A stretch of 64,000 nucleotides of DNA from Chromobacterium sinusclupearum (GCF_002902845.1 NZ_PPTF01000068.1:3483-67482), one strand, 5' to 3'. Counted from the stretch's first letter, positions 25,045 through 35,253 are shown. Numbers and translations are program-made. The notes: generated from the sequence alone by a model not told the origin.

Positions 25045-25049
25045 CATTA

Positions 25050-25090
25050 GGTGCGTCGCCACTTTGGGGTGACGCACCCTACGTTTTTTT
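25050..25090 (+). terminator. Second, tandem terminator between mdtI and ilvD
   Basis: GGTGCGTC (25050-25057) / GACGCACC (25071-25078), then after five bases a seven-T run. The sequence GGTGCGTC...GACGCACCCTAC looks like a common dispersed palindromic unit rather than a gene-specific terminator. On the opposite strand it is the only hairpin after ilvD. Confidence 0.65.
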
Positions 25091-26945
25091 ATTTACGTTC
25101 CACTTGCGACACATCGCGCACCGCGCCGGTATCCGCGCTGGTGGTCATCGCGGCATAGGAGCGCAGGGCCGGGCTGACCACGCGGCTGCGGCCCACAGGC
25201 TGCCAGGCGTCGCGGCCCTTCGCCTCCATCGCGGCGCGGCGTTTGGCCAAGACCTCATCCGACACGGCCAGATGGATTCGACGGTTCGGGATGTCGATTT
25301 CCACCGTGTCGCCCTCTTCCGCCAAGCCAATCGCGCCGCCCTCGGCCGCTTCCGGCGAAACATGGCCGATGCTGAGGCCGGACGTGCCGCCGGAGAAGCG
25401 GCCATCGGTCAGCAAGGCGCAGGCCTTGCCGAGACCCTTGGATTTCAGATACGAGGTGGGATACAGCATCTCCTGCATGCCCGGGCCTCCCTTAGGGCCC
25501 TCATAGCGGATGATGACGATATCGCCAGCGACGATGCGGTCGGCCAGAATCGCCTCCACCGCAGCGTCCTGGCTTTCAAAGATGCGCGCGCGTCCGGTGA
25601 ATTTCAGTATCGATTCATCGACGCCGGCCGTCTTCACGATGCAGCCGCGCTCGGCGATATTGCCGTACAGCACGGCCAGGCCGCCATCCTGCGAGTAAGC
25701 GTTGGCCTTGTCGCGGATGCAGCCATCGGCGCGGTCATTATCCAGCGTCGGGTAGCGCATGCTTTGCGAGAAGGCGATGGTGGTGGCCACGCCGCCCGGC
25801 GCGGCGCGGTAGAAGCGGTGCGCCTCGCTGCCCTCGCCGTGGCGCATCACATCCCATTGTTCAATGGCCGCGCCCAGGCTGGGGCTATGCACGGTGGGCA
25901 CATCGCGGTGCAGCAGGCCGGCGCGATCCAGCTCGGCCAGGATGCCGATCACGCCGCCGGCGCGATGCACGTCTTCCATATGATACTTCTGCGTGGCCGG
26001 CGCCACCTTGGACAGACACGGCACGCCGCGGCTGATGCGGTCGATGTCGGCCATCTTGAAATCCACCCCGGCCTCGCTGGCGGCGGCCAGCAGGTGCAGC
26101 ACGGTATTGGTGGAGCCGCCCATCGCCACGTCCAGGCTCATCGCGTTCTCAAAGGCCTGCTTGGTGGCGATGCTGCGCGGCAGAACGGAATAGTCCTCGC
26201 CCTCGTAATGACGCTTGGCCAGCTCGACGATCAGGCGGCCGGCCTTCAGGAACAATTCCTTGCGGTCGGCGTGGGTCGCCACCAGGCTGCCGTTGCCGGG
26301 CAAGCTGAGACCCAGCGCCTCGGTCAGACAGTTCATCGAGTTGGCGGTGAACATGCCGGAGCAGGAGCCGCAAGTCGGACAGGCGGAACGCTCGACGCGG
26401 TCCACATCTTCATCCGACACCGCGCTGTTGGCGGCCTCCACCATGGCGTCCACCAGGTCCAGCTTGCGCACTTCGTTGCCCCACTGCACCTTGCCGGCCT
26501 CCATCGGCCCGCCGGAGACGAAGACCACCGGAATGTTCAGCCGCATGGCGGCCATCAGCATGCCCGGGGTGATCTTGTCGCAATTGGAGATGCACACCAG
26601 CGCGTCGGCGCAGTGCGCGTTGACCATGTACTCCACGCTGTCGGCGATCAGGTCGCGGCTGGGCAGGCTGTACAGCATGCCGCCATGGCCCATGGCGATG
26701 CCGTCGTCGATGGCGATGGTGTTGAATTCCTTGGCCACGCCGCCGGCTTTTTCAATCTCGCGCGCCACTAGCTGGCCCATATTCTGCAGATGGACGTGGC
26801 CAGGCACGAACTGGGTGAAGGAATTGGCGATGGCGATGATGGGCTTGCCGAAGTCGGCGTCGGTCATCCCGGTGGCGCGCCACAGCGCGCGGGCACCCGC
26901 CATATTGCGGCCGGCGGTGGAGGTGCGGGAGCGGTATTGGGGCAT
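25089..26945 (-). CDS. ilvD: Dihydroxy-acid dehydratase
   Basis: 618 residues, matching the E. coli enzyme (616). Conserved features are '[27 protein letters not shown]' at the start, '[29 protein letters not shown]' with the Fe-S/metal region, '[31 protein letters not shown]', and the C-terminal '[26 protein letters not shown]'. It makes 2-oxo acids in valine, leucine and isoleucine synthesis and needs an iron-sulfur cluster. The ATG at 26945 follows AAAGGAAG. It is divergent from lgt and monocistronic here. Confidence 0.98.
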   Translation of the reverse strand: MPQYRSRTSTAGRNMAGARALWRATGMTDADFGKPIIAIANSFTQFVPGHVHLQNMGQLVAREIEKAGGVAKEFNTIAIDDGIAMGHGGMLYSLPSRDLIADSVEYMVNAHCADALVCISNCDKITPGMLMAAMRLNIPVVFVSGGPMEAGKVQWGNEVRKLDLVDAMVEAANSAVSDEDVDRVERSACPTCGSCSGMFTANSMNCLTEALGLSLPGNGSLVATHADRKELFLKAGRLIVELAKRHYEGEDYSVLPRSIATKQAFENAMSLDVAMGGSTNTVLHLLAAASEAGVDFKMADIDRISRGVPCLSKVAPATQKYHMEDVHRAGGVIGILAELDRAGLLHRDVPTVHSPSLGAAIEQWDVMRHGEGSEAHRFYRAAPGGVATTIAFSQSMRYPTLDNDRADGCIRDKANAYSQDGGLAVLYGNIAERGCIVKTAGVDESILKFTGRARIFESQDAAVEAILADRIVAGDIVIIRYEGPKGGPGMQEMLYPTSYLKSKGLGKACALLTDGRFSGGTSGLSIGHVSPEAAEGGAIGLAEEGDTVEIDIPNRRIHLAVSDEVLAKRRAAMEAKGRDAWQPVGRSRVVSPALRSYAAMTTSADTGAVRDVSQVERK

Positions 26946-27142
26946 GATGCTTCCTTTAATAGGTTCAAAGCCGGTCGTCATTCTGTCACGCAGGCAGGGT
27001 AAGCTTGCGGCGGCTGGCCCGCGGGTGCCGGGTGGGCCAGCCTTTTGCCTAGGCGCCGCGGATGAGCGGCGCGACGGCGGGGAACGCTTTCCGTATAATC
27101 TCGTCAACCATTTCTTTTACCGCAAACGCACATCCCTGACAA

Positions 27143-27994
27143 ATGCTGATTCATCCTCAGTTCGACCCGGTTGCCGTTCATCTCGGCCCGCTCGCCGTGC
27201 ACTGGTACGGCCTGATGTACCTGCTGGGCTTCGCCCTGTTTCTCACCCTGGGCAAATACCGCCTGAAAAAGGGCAACGACGTGCTGACCGTGCCGCAGCT
27301 GGACGACATGCTGATGTACGGCGCAGTCGGCGTGGTGGTGGGCGGCCGCCTCGGCGAAGTGCTGTTCTATCAGCCCGGCTTCTATTTCAGCCATCCGCTG
27401 GAAATCTTCATGGTATGGAAAGGCGGCATGTCCTTCCATGGCGGCTTCATCGGCGTGCTGGTAGCCGTGGCGCTGTATGGCCGCAAGATAGGCCGGGGCT
27501 TCTGGCAACTGACCGACTTCATCGCGCCGCTGGTGCCACTGGGCCTGGCGGCCGGCCGCGTCGGCAACTTCATCAACGGCGAGTTGTGGGGCCGCGTGGC
27601 CAGCCCGGACCTGCCATGGGCCATGCTGTTCCCGCAGGCCCGGATGGACGATATCGCCGAGGCGCAACAGTCGTCGGACCTGATGAACATGCTGATGCAT
27701 TACGGCGGCCTCACGCGCCACCCGTCGCAGCTGTACGAGTTTGCGCTGGAAGGCATCGTGCTGTTCGGCGCCCTGTGGCTGTACAGCGCCAAGCCGCGCG
27801 CGCGCGGCCAGGTGTCGGCGGTATTCCTGATCGGCTATGGCCTGGCCCGCTTCATCAGCGAATACTTCCGCAATCCCGATGCCGGCATCTTCGGCAAGTC
27901 CGACGTGATCAGCATGGGCCAATGGCTGAGCCTGCCGATGATCGTCATCGGCGTAGCGCTGTTTGTGTTCTTCGGCAAACGCAAGCCTGCTTGA
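27143..27994 (+). CDS. lgt: Prolipoprotein diacylglyceryl transferase
   Basis: 283 residues, about seven membrane helices. '[20 protein letters not shown]' carries the essential His, and '[20 protein letters not shown]' is the Lgt signature. It transfers diacylglycerol from phosphatidylglycerol to the lipobox Cys of prolipoproteins in the inner membrane. A perfect TATAAT (27094-27099) lies 44 nt upstream of the ATG, in the gap shared with divergent ilvD. Confidence 0.98.
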   Translation: MLIHPQFDPVAVHLGPLAVHWYGLMYLLGFALFLTLGKYRLKKGNDVLTVPQLDDMLMYGAVGVVVGGRLGEVLFYQPGFYFSHPLEIFMVWKGGMSFHGGFIGVLVAVALYGRKIGRGFWQLTDFIAPLVPLGLAAGRVGNFINGELWGRVASPDLPWAMLFPQARMDDIAEAQQSSDLMNMLMHYGGLTRHPSQLYEFALEGIVLFGALWLYSAKPRARGQVSAVFLIGYGLARFISEYFRNPDAGIFGKSDVISMGQWLSLPMIVIGVALFVFFGKRKPA

Positions 27995-28013
27995 ACCGCC
28001 CCATCCAGCATGC

Positions 28014-28040
28014 AAAAGCCGGGATCATTCCCGGCTTTTT
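28014..28040 (+). terminator. Terminator of lgt
   Basis: Eleven-base stem AAAAGCCGGGA (28014-28024) / TCCCGGCTTTT (28029-28039), loop TCAT, T-run, 20 nt after the stop. Confidence 0.93.
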
Positions 28041-28170
28041 TCATGCATGCCCCACCAAAATAACAAAATAAGGAATATGTAACTAATTTTTTAGAATTTA
28101 TTGGAATTAATCAAACAGGGTAAGATGGCGCCAATCGATTCCGCATCATTAGAACTTTACAAGGCCTGCC

Positions 28171-28974
28171 ATGAACAAGACCCTCGCTCTCGCACTCGCC
28201 GTCGCCCTGACTTCCACCGCCGCCCTGGCCGACCGCCTGGACGACATCAAGAAAGCCGGCGTGCTGCGCGTCGCCGCCTTCGACAGCAATCCGCCGTTCG
28301 GCTTTCTCGACGCCAAGACCCGCCAGATCGTCGGCCTGGATGTCGATGTGGCTCAGCACATCGCCAAGAAGCTGGGCGTGAAGCTGCAACTGATCCCAAC
28401 CAATCCGGCCAACCGCGTGCCGCTGTTGGTGTCCGGCAAGGCCGACATCGTCGCCGCCAACTTCACCGTGACCGACGAGCGCAAGAAGCAAGTGGACTTC
28501 AGCCTGCCCTACTTCGCCTCCGGCCAGCAATTCATCGTGCGCAAGGGCACGCTGCAGAAGCCGGAACAGCTCTCTGGCCTGCGCGTGGGCGTGGACAAGG
28601 GCACGACGCAGGAAGTGTATCTGCGTGAGAAATACCCGAAGACCACGGTTGTCGCCTATGACGACACCCCGCTGGCCTTCACCGCGCTGCGCAACGGCAA
28701 CGTGCAGGCCATCACCCAGGACGGCTCCAAGCTGGCCGCCCTGCTGGCCAACGCGCCGGACAAGGCCAAGTATGAGCTGGCGCCGTTCACGCTGACCCGC
28801 GAATACCAAGCCATCGGCCTGCCCAAGGGCGAAGCGCGTCTGACCAAGGCGGTCAACGACACGCTGCAGCAGCTGGAAAAGAGCGGCGAAGCGGCCAAGA
28901 TCTACGACCACTGGTTCGGCCCCAAGACCAAGGCCCCGCTGCCGCGCGATTTCAAGATCGGCGACGCGACCTGA
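28171..28974 (+). CDS. Polar amino acid ABC transporter, periplasmic binding protein
   Basis: 267 residues with a signal peptide (MNKTLALALAVALTSTAALA). The SBP family 3 fold is evident from 'DIKKAGVLRVAAFDSNPPFGFLDAKTRQIVGLDVDVAQHIAKKLG', 'VTDERKKQVDFSLPYFASGQQFIV' and 'GLRVGVDKGTTQEVYL'. It captures a polar or charged amino acid in the periplasm and passes it to the permeases encoded downstream. An AT-rich promoter region (28060-28110) precedes it. The exact ligand is not predictable. Confidence 0.94.
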   Translation: MNKTLALALAVALTSTAALADRLDDIKKAGVLRVAAFDSNPPFGFLDAKTRQIVGLDVDVAQHIAKKLGVKLQLIPTNPANRVPLLVSGKADIVAANFTVTDERKKQVDFSLPYFASGQQFIVRKGTLQKPEQLSGLRVGVDKGTTQEVYLREKYPKTTVVAYDDTPLAFTALRNGNVQAITQDGSKLAALLANAPDKAKYELAPFTLTREYQAIGLPKGEARLTKAVNDTLQQLEKSGEAAKIYDHWFGPKTKAPLPRDFKIGDAT

Positions 28975-29048
28975 CACGAGCTGTTCCGCTGTCCACAACC
29001 GCCGCGCGCCGGCGGTTTTGCCGTTTCACGCCGTAGAAAGAAATTTGC

Positions 29049-29789
29049 ATGACCCCTCCCTCCTGGCTCGGCCATAACTGGCTGGAGCCGCACTATCTGG
29101 CCTGGCTGGCCAAGGGCGCGCTGCTCACCGGCTGGCTGTCGCTGCTGGTGGTCCTGGCCGCCAGCCTGCTTGGCATTGTCTTCACCGCGCTACTCGACAG
29201 CGGCCTGCGGCCGCTGCGGCTGGCGGCGCGGCTGTTCGTCGGCCTGCACCGCAACACGCCGCTGATGGTGCAGCTGCTGCTGTGGTATTTCGGCGTGTCC
29301 GGCCTATTGCCGGACGAAGCGAAAATCTGGCTGAACACGCCGCACGCCTTGGCGCTGCCCTTTGATCTGTCCTTGCCTTGGCCCTCGTTCGAGTTCCTGG
29401 CCGCCTTTACCGCCTTGACCCTGTACAGCGCGGCTTTCATCTGCGGCGAACTGCAGTCCGGCCTGAACGCCGTGCCCAAAGGCCAGCGTCTGGCGGCGCG
29501 GGCGCTGGGCATGAGCGGCTGGCAGGTATTGAGCCTGGTGGTGCTGCCGCAGGCCTGGCAGCTGGTGAAGCGGCCGTTGGTGGGCCAGTACACGGCCATC
29601 GTCAAGAACACCTCGCTGACCATGGCCATCGGCCTGGCGGAGCTGTCTTACGCCTCGCGCCAGGTGGAAACCGAGACGCTGCTGGCCTTCCAGGCTTTCG
29701 CCGTCGCCACCGCGCTGTATCTGATCCTGGTGCTGATCACCCAGCTGCTGGCCCAGCGTCAGGAGCCGGAATGGAGGACGCTGCGATGA
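29049..29789 (+). CDS. Polar amino acid ABC transporter permease 1 (HisM/GlnP family)
   Basis: 246 residues with about five membrane helices. The His/Glu/Gln/Arg-permease signature appears as 'FVGLHRNTPLMVQLLLWYFGV' and the ATPase-coupling EAA loop as 'GQRLAARALGMSGWQVLSLVVLPQAWQLVKRPL'. It starts 74 nt after the binding protein gene and overlaps the second permease by 4 nt (ATGA). Confidence 0.94.
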   Translation: MTPPSWLGHNWLEPHYLAWLAKGALLTGWLSLLVVLAASLLGIVFTALLDSGLRPLRLAARLFVGLHRNTPLMVQLLLWYFGVSGLLPDEAKIWLNTPHALALPFDLSLPWPSFEFLAAFTALTLYSAAFICGELQSGLNAVPKGQRLAARALGMSGWQVLSLVVLPQAWQLVKRPLVGQYTAIVKNTSLTMAIGLAELSYASRQVETETLLAFQAFAVATALYLILVLITQLLAQRQEPEWRTLR

Positions 29790-30469
29790 TCCCGGCCGTG
29801 ATTCACGACAATCTGGACTACCTGCTGTGGGGCAATCTGGCCAATGGCGAAGCCGGCGGCCTGCTGTTGACCGCCCTGCTGAGCCTGGCCGCGGCGCTGC
29901 TCGCCAGCGCGCTGGGCCTGGCGCTGGGCATCGCCCAGTTAATGGGCGGCGCGGCGCTGCGGCGCGCCGTGATGGCCGTCACCGCCATGCTGCGCGCCAT
30001 CCCGGTGCTGATGCTGATCTTCTGGTGCTACTTCCTGCTGCCGCTATTGTTCGGCATCGACATTCCAGGCCTCATCACCGTGATTCTGGCGCTGGCGCTG
30101 ATCCACGCGGCGTATCTGGGCCAAGCCGTGCTGGCCGGGCTCAATGCGGTCGGCCGCGGCCAGTGGCAGGCCGGCCTGGCGCTGGGCTTCTCGCGCTGGC
30201 AGACGCTGCGCTGGCTGATCCTGCCGCAGGCGCTGCGTATCATGCTGCCCTCCTTCGTCAATCAGTGGGTGTCGCTGCTGAAAGACAGCTCGCTGGCCTA
30301 TATCGTCGGCGTGGCTGAGTTCACTTTCGTCGCCACCCAGGTCAACAACCGCGAGCAGGTGTATCCGCTGGAAATCTTCAGCGCCATCGCCGTCGGCTAC
30401 CTTGCGCTGTGCGCCCTGCTGCAGCTGGGCGGGCATATGGCCCAGCGCCGCTGGCGCCGGGCCGCGTAA
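29786..30469 (+). CDS. Polar amino acid ABC transporter permease 2
   Basis: 227 residues, five membrane helices. 'MLRAIPVLMLIFWCYFLLPLLF' and the EAA loop 'GQWQAGLALGFSRWQTLRWLILPQALRIMLPSF' are diagnostic. The start at 29786 is coupled to permease 1 (ATGA), with GGAGG upstream. The heterodimeric permease requires an ATPase (GlnQ/HisP type), but the next gene is beta-glucosidase on the opposite strand and converges without any gap. The ATPase must be encoded elsewhere or be shared. Confidence 0.92.
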   Translation: MIPAVIHDNLDYLLWGNLANGEAGGLLLTALLSLAAALLASALGLALGIAQLMGGAALRRAVMAVTAMLRAIPVLMLIFWCYFLLPLLFGIDIPGLITVILALALIHAAYLGQAVLAGLNAVGRGQWQAGLALGFSRWQTLRWLILPQALRIMLPSFVNQWVSLLKDSSLAYIVGVAEFTFVATQVNNREQVYPLEIFSAIAVGYLALCALLQLGGHMAQRRWRRAA

Positions 30470-31906
30470 TCACAGCTCGCGCCCGCCGCTGGCGATCACG
30501 CGCCGATACCAGAAGAAGCTGTCTTTGCGCACGCGGCGCAAGTCGCGGACATCGGTCTCGTCGCGGTTGACGTAGACAAAGCCGTAGCGCTTCTGGTAGC
30601 CATTGAGCCAACTCAGGATGTCGGTGAACGACCAGGCGCAGAAGCCCATCAGCGCCACGCCGTCGCTGATCGCCTCCTGGCAGGCCGCCAGATGGCGGCG
30701 CAGGTAATCGATGCGGTAGGCGTCATGGACCTGGTCGCCGTCTTCCAGCCGGTCGAACTCGCCCAGGCCGTTCTCCGTGATCAGCACCGGCAGCGCATAG
30801 CGGCTGGTCAGGCGGCGCAAGGCGATGCGCAGGCCGGTCGGGTCTATCGCCCAGTCCCAGTTGGACGTTTCCAGTTGCGGATTCGGTGTGGTGCGATACA
30901 AGCCGGGTACGCCGCTGGACGGCGTGCTGCCCTTCTGCCCGGTGGTGTTGATGCGCTGCAAACCGACCCCGTCCGGCGGGTTGTCGGTATAAGTCAGCGT
31001 GTAGTAGTAATTGAGGCCGATGAAATCCGGCTTGGCCGCCGCCAGCGCCGCCATGTCGCCGGGCAGAATGTCCGGCGCTTCGCCGCGCTGGCGCAGCCAG
31101 GCCAGCGCCACTTGCGGATAGCGGCCGTAGCAGTAGGTGTCCAGCCACCAGTGGTTGGTGAATTCCTCGGCATTGTCGAAGGCCAGCAGGTCCGCCGGCG
31201 CGCAGGACGCCGGATAGGCCGGCGAATAAGCGAAGCTGGGACCGATGCGGCCATCCGGCACGAGTTGGCGGAACAGCTGGATGGCGCGCGCGTTGGCGAG
31301 GAAGGCGATGTGGTTGGCGGCGTAAAAACGCTTGCGGTCGGCCAGTGCCGGCGGGTGCGTCGCCAGCAGATAGGCGTTGCTGAGGTTGTAGTTCTGTTCG
31401 TTCAGCGACACCCAGGTCTTGACCCGGTCGCCGTAACGGCGGAACAGCAAGGCGCAGTAGTCGCCGAAGTCGTCGATGACGCGCCGGCCTTCCCAGCCGC
31501 CGTATTCGTCCTGCAAGGCCTGCGGCATGTCCCAGTGGTATAGCGTCAGCACCGGCTCGATGCCCTGCGCCAGCAAGGCGTCGATCAGGCGGTCGTAGAA
31601 AGCCAGGCCGGCCTCGTTGGCTGCGCCGCGGCCTTGCGGCAGCACGCGCGGCCAACTGACGGAGAAACGGTAGGCGGTCAGCCCCATCTCGGCCATCAGC
31701 GCCACGTCCTCCTCCATGCGGTGGTAGTGGTCCACCGCAACGTCGCCATTGCTGCCCTGGAAAGTGCGGCCCGGCTCGCGCACGAAAACATCCCACACCG
31801 ACAAGCCCTTGCCGTCGATATCGAAAGCGCCCTCCACCTGGTAGGCGGCGGAAGCGGCGCCCCACAGGAAGTTGTCGGGAAAAGGTCTGAGGCTGACGTG
31901 ATGCAT
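30470..31906 (-). CDS. 6-phospho-beta-glucosidase (GH1 family)
   Basis: 478 residues, typical GH1 length. The start 'FPDNFLWGAASAAYQVEGA' is the GH1 N-terminal signature. Acid/base Glu is E170 (SLNEQN) and nucleophile Glu E378 (LITENGLG). S432, K439 and Y441 reproduce the S-x6-K-x-Y phosphate-binding pattern that marks phospho-glycosidases, so cleavage of phosphorylated beta-glucosides is likely. No PTS sugar permease gene is present beside it, which is unusual for such enzymes. It converges directly on the ABC permease gene. Confidence 0.9.
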   Translation of the reverse strand: MHHVSLRPFPDNFLWGAASAAYQVEGAFDIDGKGLSVWDVFVREPGRTFQGSNGDVAVDHYHRMEEDVALMAEMGLTAYRFSVSWPRVLPQGRGAANEAGLAFYDRLIDALLAQGIEPVLTLYHWDMPQALQDEYGGWEGRRVIDDFGDYCALLFRRYGDRVKTWVSLNEQNYNLSNAYLLATHPPALADRKRFYAANHIAFLANARAIQLFRQLVPDGRIGPSFAYSPAYPASCAPADLLAFDNAEEFTNHWWLDTYCYGRYPQVALAWLRQRGEAPDILPGDMAALAAAKPDFIGLNYYYTLTYTDNPPDGVGLQRINTTGQKGSTPSSGVPGLYRTTPNPQLETSNWDWAIDPTGLRIALRRLTSRYALPVLITENGLGEFDRLEDGDQVHDAYRIDYLRRHLAACQEAISDGVALMGFCAWSFTDILSWLNGYQKRYGFVYVNRDETDVRDLRRVRKDSFFWYRRVIASGGREL

Positions 31907-31996
31907 GGGGTGCTCCGGTCGAGAAGACTATCAATGATGGGCTATTGGTCGCCGCCGGCGCCGCCAAGTTCACCCGCCGGTTTGACAAGGGACAAG

Positions 31997-32019
31997 AAAA
32001 AGCCCGCCAGGCGGCGGGC
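31997..32019 (-). terminator. Terminator of the S9 peptidase gene
   Basis: On the minus strand GCCCGCC (32019-32013) pairs with GGCGGGC (32008-32002), loop GCCT, followed by a T5 run, 21 nt after the stop. Confidence 0.9.
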
Positions 32020-32040
32020 TCTCGGCAAAGGCTTTCGCGA

Positions 32041-33906
32041 TCAGTCCAGATATTTCTTGAAGAACTTTTCCATCGCGCCATAGGCGGCGAAACGGTTTTC
32101 CTCGTTATGGAAGCCGTGACCCTCGTTGTCCTTGACGATGTATTCCACCTCCACGCCGCGCTTTTTCAGCGCATCGACGATCTGGTTCGATTCGTTGATG
32201 TTGACGCGCGGGTCCTTAGCGCCTTGCAGCACCAGGAGCGGGGTCTGGATGCGGTCCACATGGAATACCGGCGAACGCTCGCGCAGCAGATCCTTGTCCT
32301 TTTCCGGGTGGCCCACCATCTCGTACATCGAATCCAGGAACGGCTTCCAGTACGGCGGGATGGTGGTCATGAAGGTAAACAGGTTGGACACGCCGACGTA
32401 ATCGACGGCGCAGCGGTACAGCTCCGGCGTCTTGGTGATGCCGGCCAGCGTGGCGTAGCCGCCGTAGCTGCCGCCGTAGATGCACACCTTTTTCGGATCG
32501 GCGATGCCTTGCTGCACCAGCCAGTTGACGCCGTCGGTGACGTCATCCTGCATCTTGCCGCCCCACTCCTTGAACGAGGACTCCCAGAACTGGCGGCCAT
32601 AGCCGGTGGAGCCACGGAAGTTCATCTGCAACACCGCCCAGCCGCGGTTGGCAAAGAATTGCACTTCCGGGTTGAAGCCCCAGCTATCGCGATGCCACGG
32701 GCCGCCGTGCGGATTGACGATCACCGGCAGATTCTTGGCGTCTTCCTTGCCCTTGGGCAACGTCAGATAGCCGTGAATGGTCAGCCCATCGCGACTCTGA
32801 TACTGAATAGGCTTGATGGAAGCCATCTTGTCTTCTGGCAGCCACGGGGTGATATTAGCCAACAGCGTCAGCTTGTCGGTTTTCGTGTCGTACAGGTAGC
32901 GCTTGCCCTGAGTCTTGTCGTTCCAAGCCGCCACGATAAAGCGGTCTTCGGCGCGATCCGCAGACTGGATTTCAACCAAGTTGCCTGGGAAGTGCGCCTG
33001 CAGCTTGGCATACAGCTCGCGCGCTTGCGGATCGAAGCACTCGCGGCCCAGCTTGTCGGTCTCAAAGCTGGCGCAAGTGATGACTTTACGTTTGCGCGAG
33101 TAGGCCAGATCGCTGACATCGACATCTTGGCGGGAATAGATTTCCTTCACTTCCTTGCCGGTCTTCGGGTCGTACTCGACGATGGCGGTCTTGTCGCGGC
33201 CCAGGTTGCTGGCGGCGTAGAAACGCTGGTTGTCGAAGGTGAAGAACAGCGGCGAGAAGCTCTCGCGGAAGGTGGTGGAGAGCAGCTTGCGGAACTTGCC
33301 GCCCGGCTCGTCGCGGTACAGCACGGTATTGTTGACGCCGTCGGTCTCGATGGCGATGCGGATATTGCCCTTGTGGTCCGTGCCCCAGCTGGTCACCTTG
33401 CCCGGATTTTCCGCTTCCAGCGTCAGCTTGCCGGTTTTCAGATCCACCCGGTACACATCGAAAATTTCGCGCTTGCGCTTGTTCAGGCTGATCAGCAGCT
33501 GGTCGTCCTTGTCGATCAGGCCGTCCACGATTTCCGCGCGCACGCCGGGAAACGGCGTCAGGTCGCGCGTCTTGCCGGTTTTCAGGTCCACGCTGAACAG
33601 GTGGAAGTTTTCGTCGCCGCCATTGTCCTTGACGTAGACCAGCCGGTCGCTGCCCTTCCAGAAATACCCTGCCAGATCGCGGTCTTTCACTGCCGTTACG
33701 CGCTTGTCCGGCTGACCGGGGCGGCGCACCACGATATTGCGGCGCGACTCCCACGGCGACAGGAAGGCCACGCTCTTGCCATCGGGAGAGACGGTGAAAT
33801 TGGTTTGTTCCGGGTTGCGGAAAAAGTCGCGCAGCGGGATATCCGCCGCCCATACCGATCCAGACAGCAGCGATGCCGCCAGCGCGGTCATGATGGTTTG
33901 TTTCAT
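32041..33906 (-). CDS. Secreted S9-family prolyl oligopeptidase-like peptidase
   Basis: 621 residues. A signal peptide ([20 protein letters not shown]) precedes a seven-bladed beta-propeller-like region (about 25-370; repeats such as '[21 protein letters not shown]'). A C-terminal alpha/beta hydrolase follows with '[14 protein letters not shown]' (oxyanion), '[13 protein letters not shown]' (catalytic Ser), '[16 protein letters not shown]' (Asp) and '[12 protein letters not shown]' (His). It cleaves peptides in the periplasm. Two in-frame ATGs lie 6 nt apart; AGAGG touches the first and is 6 nt from the second, so 33906 is the better start. Confidence 0.94.
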   Translation of the reverse strand: MKQTIMTALAASLLSGSVWAADIPLRDFFRNPEQTNFTVSPDGKSVAFLSPWESRRNIVVRRPGQPDKRVTAVKDRDLAGYFWKGSDRLVYVKDNGGDENFHLFSVDLKTGKTRDLTPFPGVRAEIVDGLIDKDDQLLISLNKRKREIFDVYRVDLKTGKLTLEAENPGKVTSWGTDHKGNIRIAIETDGVNNTVLYRDEPGGKFRKLLSTTFRESFSPLFFTFDNQRFYAASNLGRDKTAIVEYDPKTGKEVKEIYSRQDVDVSDLAYSRKRKVITCASFETDKLGRECFDPQARELYAKLQAHFPGNLVEIQSADRAEDRFIVAAWNDKTQGKRYLYDTKTDKLTLLANITPWLPEDKMASIKPIQYQSRDGLTIHGYLTLPKGKEDAKNLPVIVNPHGGPWHRDSWGFNPEVQFFANRGWAVLQMNFRGSTGYGRQFWESSFKEWGGKMQDDVTDGVNWLVQQGIADPKKVCIYGGSYGGYATLAGITKTPELYRCAVDYVGVSNLFTFMTTIPPYWKPFLDSMYEMVGHPEKDKDLLRERSPVFHVDRIQTPLLVLQGAKDPRVNINESNQIVDALKKRGVEVEYIVKDNEGHGFHNEENRFAAYGAMEKFFKKYLD

Positions 33907-34107
33907 TTTCATCCTCTGATTTCCATAGCATCCTCGCCGGGGTTCCGTCGAATGCGGATCGTCTGGCTAGAAAAGACGCCCAAAGATCATAGCCCCGGCG
34001 GTCCTTGCCCACAACATGCCAAAAGCATTTCGCAAGGAAAAAGCGCCGACACCCTGCTGCCTGACTACAATCGAAGCAAAGCGTTCCCGCGGAGATCGGA
34101 GAAAGCC

Positions 34108-34875
34108 ATGGATATCCGCATTCTCGGCACCGCGGCCTGCATCGGCCAGCCCGGGTTGACCACCTGTCTGCTGCTGGGCCAGGACACCCTGCTGGATTGC
34201 GGCACCGGTTGCGGCAGCCTGGCGGCGGAAGAGATGCTGCGGCTGCGCCGCGTGCTGCTGACCCATAGCCACATCGACCACTGCGGCCTGCTGCCGCTGC
34301 TGGCCGACGTGCATGCCTGCCTGCGCGGCCCCGGCCTCGATGTCTATGCGCATGAGGCCACCCTGGACGCGCTGCGCAAACACGTGTTCAACGGCTGCAT
34401 CTGGCCGGATTACACCCGCCAGCCGGCGCCCGACGCGCCCTGGCTGCGGCTGAAGCCGGTAGATGTCGGCGACACCGTGGCGCTGGAAGATGGCTTGGCC
34501 ACCGCCTTGCCGGCCGAACACAGCGTCCCGGCGCTGGGCTGGCTGATCGAAGGCCCATGGCGCGCCCTGGCCTTCAGCGGCGACTCCGCCACCTGCCCGG
34601 CTTTTTGGCAGCGCCTAGCCGGCACGCCAGCGTTGACCGATGTGATCTGCGAAGTCACCTACAGCGACGAACGCCTGCACGACGCGCAACAGCAAGGCCG
34701 CATGGTGCCGGCCCTGTTGGGCAGCCTACTGCCGCAGCTGCCCGCCAATGTCCATCTGTGGCTGACCCATATCGACCCCAGTTGCCGCGAGGCGGTGATG
34801 CAGCAGATGCTGAACCGCTGCCCACCCGGCATGCACACCTGCCTGCTGAAAGAGGGTACGCTGATCGAACTTTGA
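34108..34875 (+). CDS. Metallo-beta-lactamase-fold hydrolase (cyclic nucleotide PDE class II-like)
   Basis: 255 residues. The metal motif HSHIDH lies at residues 53-58 ('RRVLLTHSHIDHCGLLPLL'), with later ligands in 'AEHSVPALGWLIEG', 'LAFSGDSAT' and 'LWLTHIDPS'. The N-terminus 'MDIRILGTAACIGQPGLTTCLLLGQDTLLDCG' and layout resemble class II 3',5'-cyclic nucleotide phosphodiesterases and RNase Z-like proteins; the substrate is not certain. GGAGAAAG precedes the ATG at 34108. The DUF190 gene follows after 22 nt and probably shares the transcript. Confidence 0.87.
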   Translation: MDIRILGTAACIGQPGLTTCLLLGQDTLLDCGTGCGSLAAEEMLRLRRVLLTHSHIDHCGLLPLLADVHACLRGPGLDVYAHEATLDALRKHVFNGCIWPDYTRQPAPDAPWLRLKPVDVGDTVALEDGLATALPAEHSVPALGWLIEGPWRALAFSGDSATCPAFWQRLAGTPALTDVICEVTYSDERLHDAQQQGRMVPALLGSLLPQLPANVHLWLTHIDPSCREAVMQQMLNRCPPGMHTCLLKEGTLIEL

Positions 34876-34897
34876 GCCGTGATGGAGGAAGGATTCG

Positions 34898-35215
34898 ATG
34901 CAAGGCTACCAGCTGTCGTTCTTCACCCAGCAAGGGCATCGCCATCATGGCATGCCGCTGGCCGAATGGATTCTGCAGGAAGCGCGCCGTCTGGGCATCA
35001 GCGGCGCCACGCTGTTCGCGGCCAGCGAAGGATTCGGCACCGGCCGCCGCATCCACGCCGCGCGCTTCTTCGAGCTGTCCGATCAGCCGGAAGAGGTGAC
35101 GATGGCGCTGAACGCGGTGGAAGCCGACTTGCTGCTGGACCGGCTGCGCGAGGAAGGCGTCAAGGTGTTCTACGTCAAAATGCCCGTCGAATACGGCATG
35201 CTGGGAGAAGTCTGA
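34898..35215 (+). CDS. DUF190 family PII-like protein
   Basis: 105 residues, the full family length. 'MQGYQLSFFTQQGHRHHGMPLAEWILQEARRLGISGATLF' and 'GFGTGRRIHAARFFELSDQP' are typical of DUF190, small proteins with a ferredoxin-like PII fold proposed to bind nucleotides. AGGAAGG lies 6 nt before the ATG. Its position directly behind a phosphodiesterase-like gene suggests a signalling-nucleotide context, which is inference. It is not next to a crcB fluoride channel here. Confidence 0.9.
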   Translation: MQGYQLSFFTQQGHRHHGMPLAEWILQEARRLGISGATLFAASEGFGTGRRIHAARFFELSDQPEEVTMALNAVEADLLLDRLREEGVKVFYVKMPVEYGMLGEV

Positions 35216-35253
35216 AGCCGCGCCGGCCCGCCGGCGCGGAAACGGGCCTGCGG

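Noticed and set aside
31945..34875. A 976-codon open frame on the plus strand spanning the S9 peptidase gene
   Set aside because: Only its last 255 codons (from 34108) encode a real protein. The rest is antisense to the peptidase gene, a common effect of high GC codon bias.
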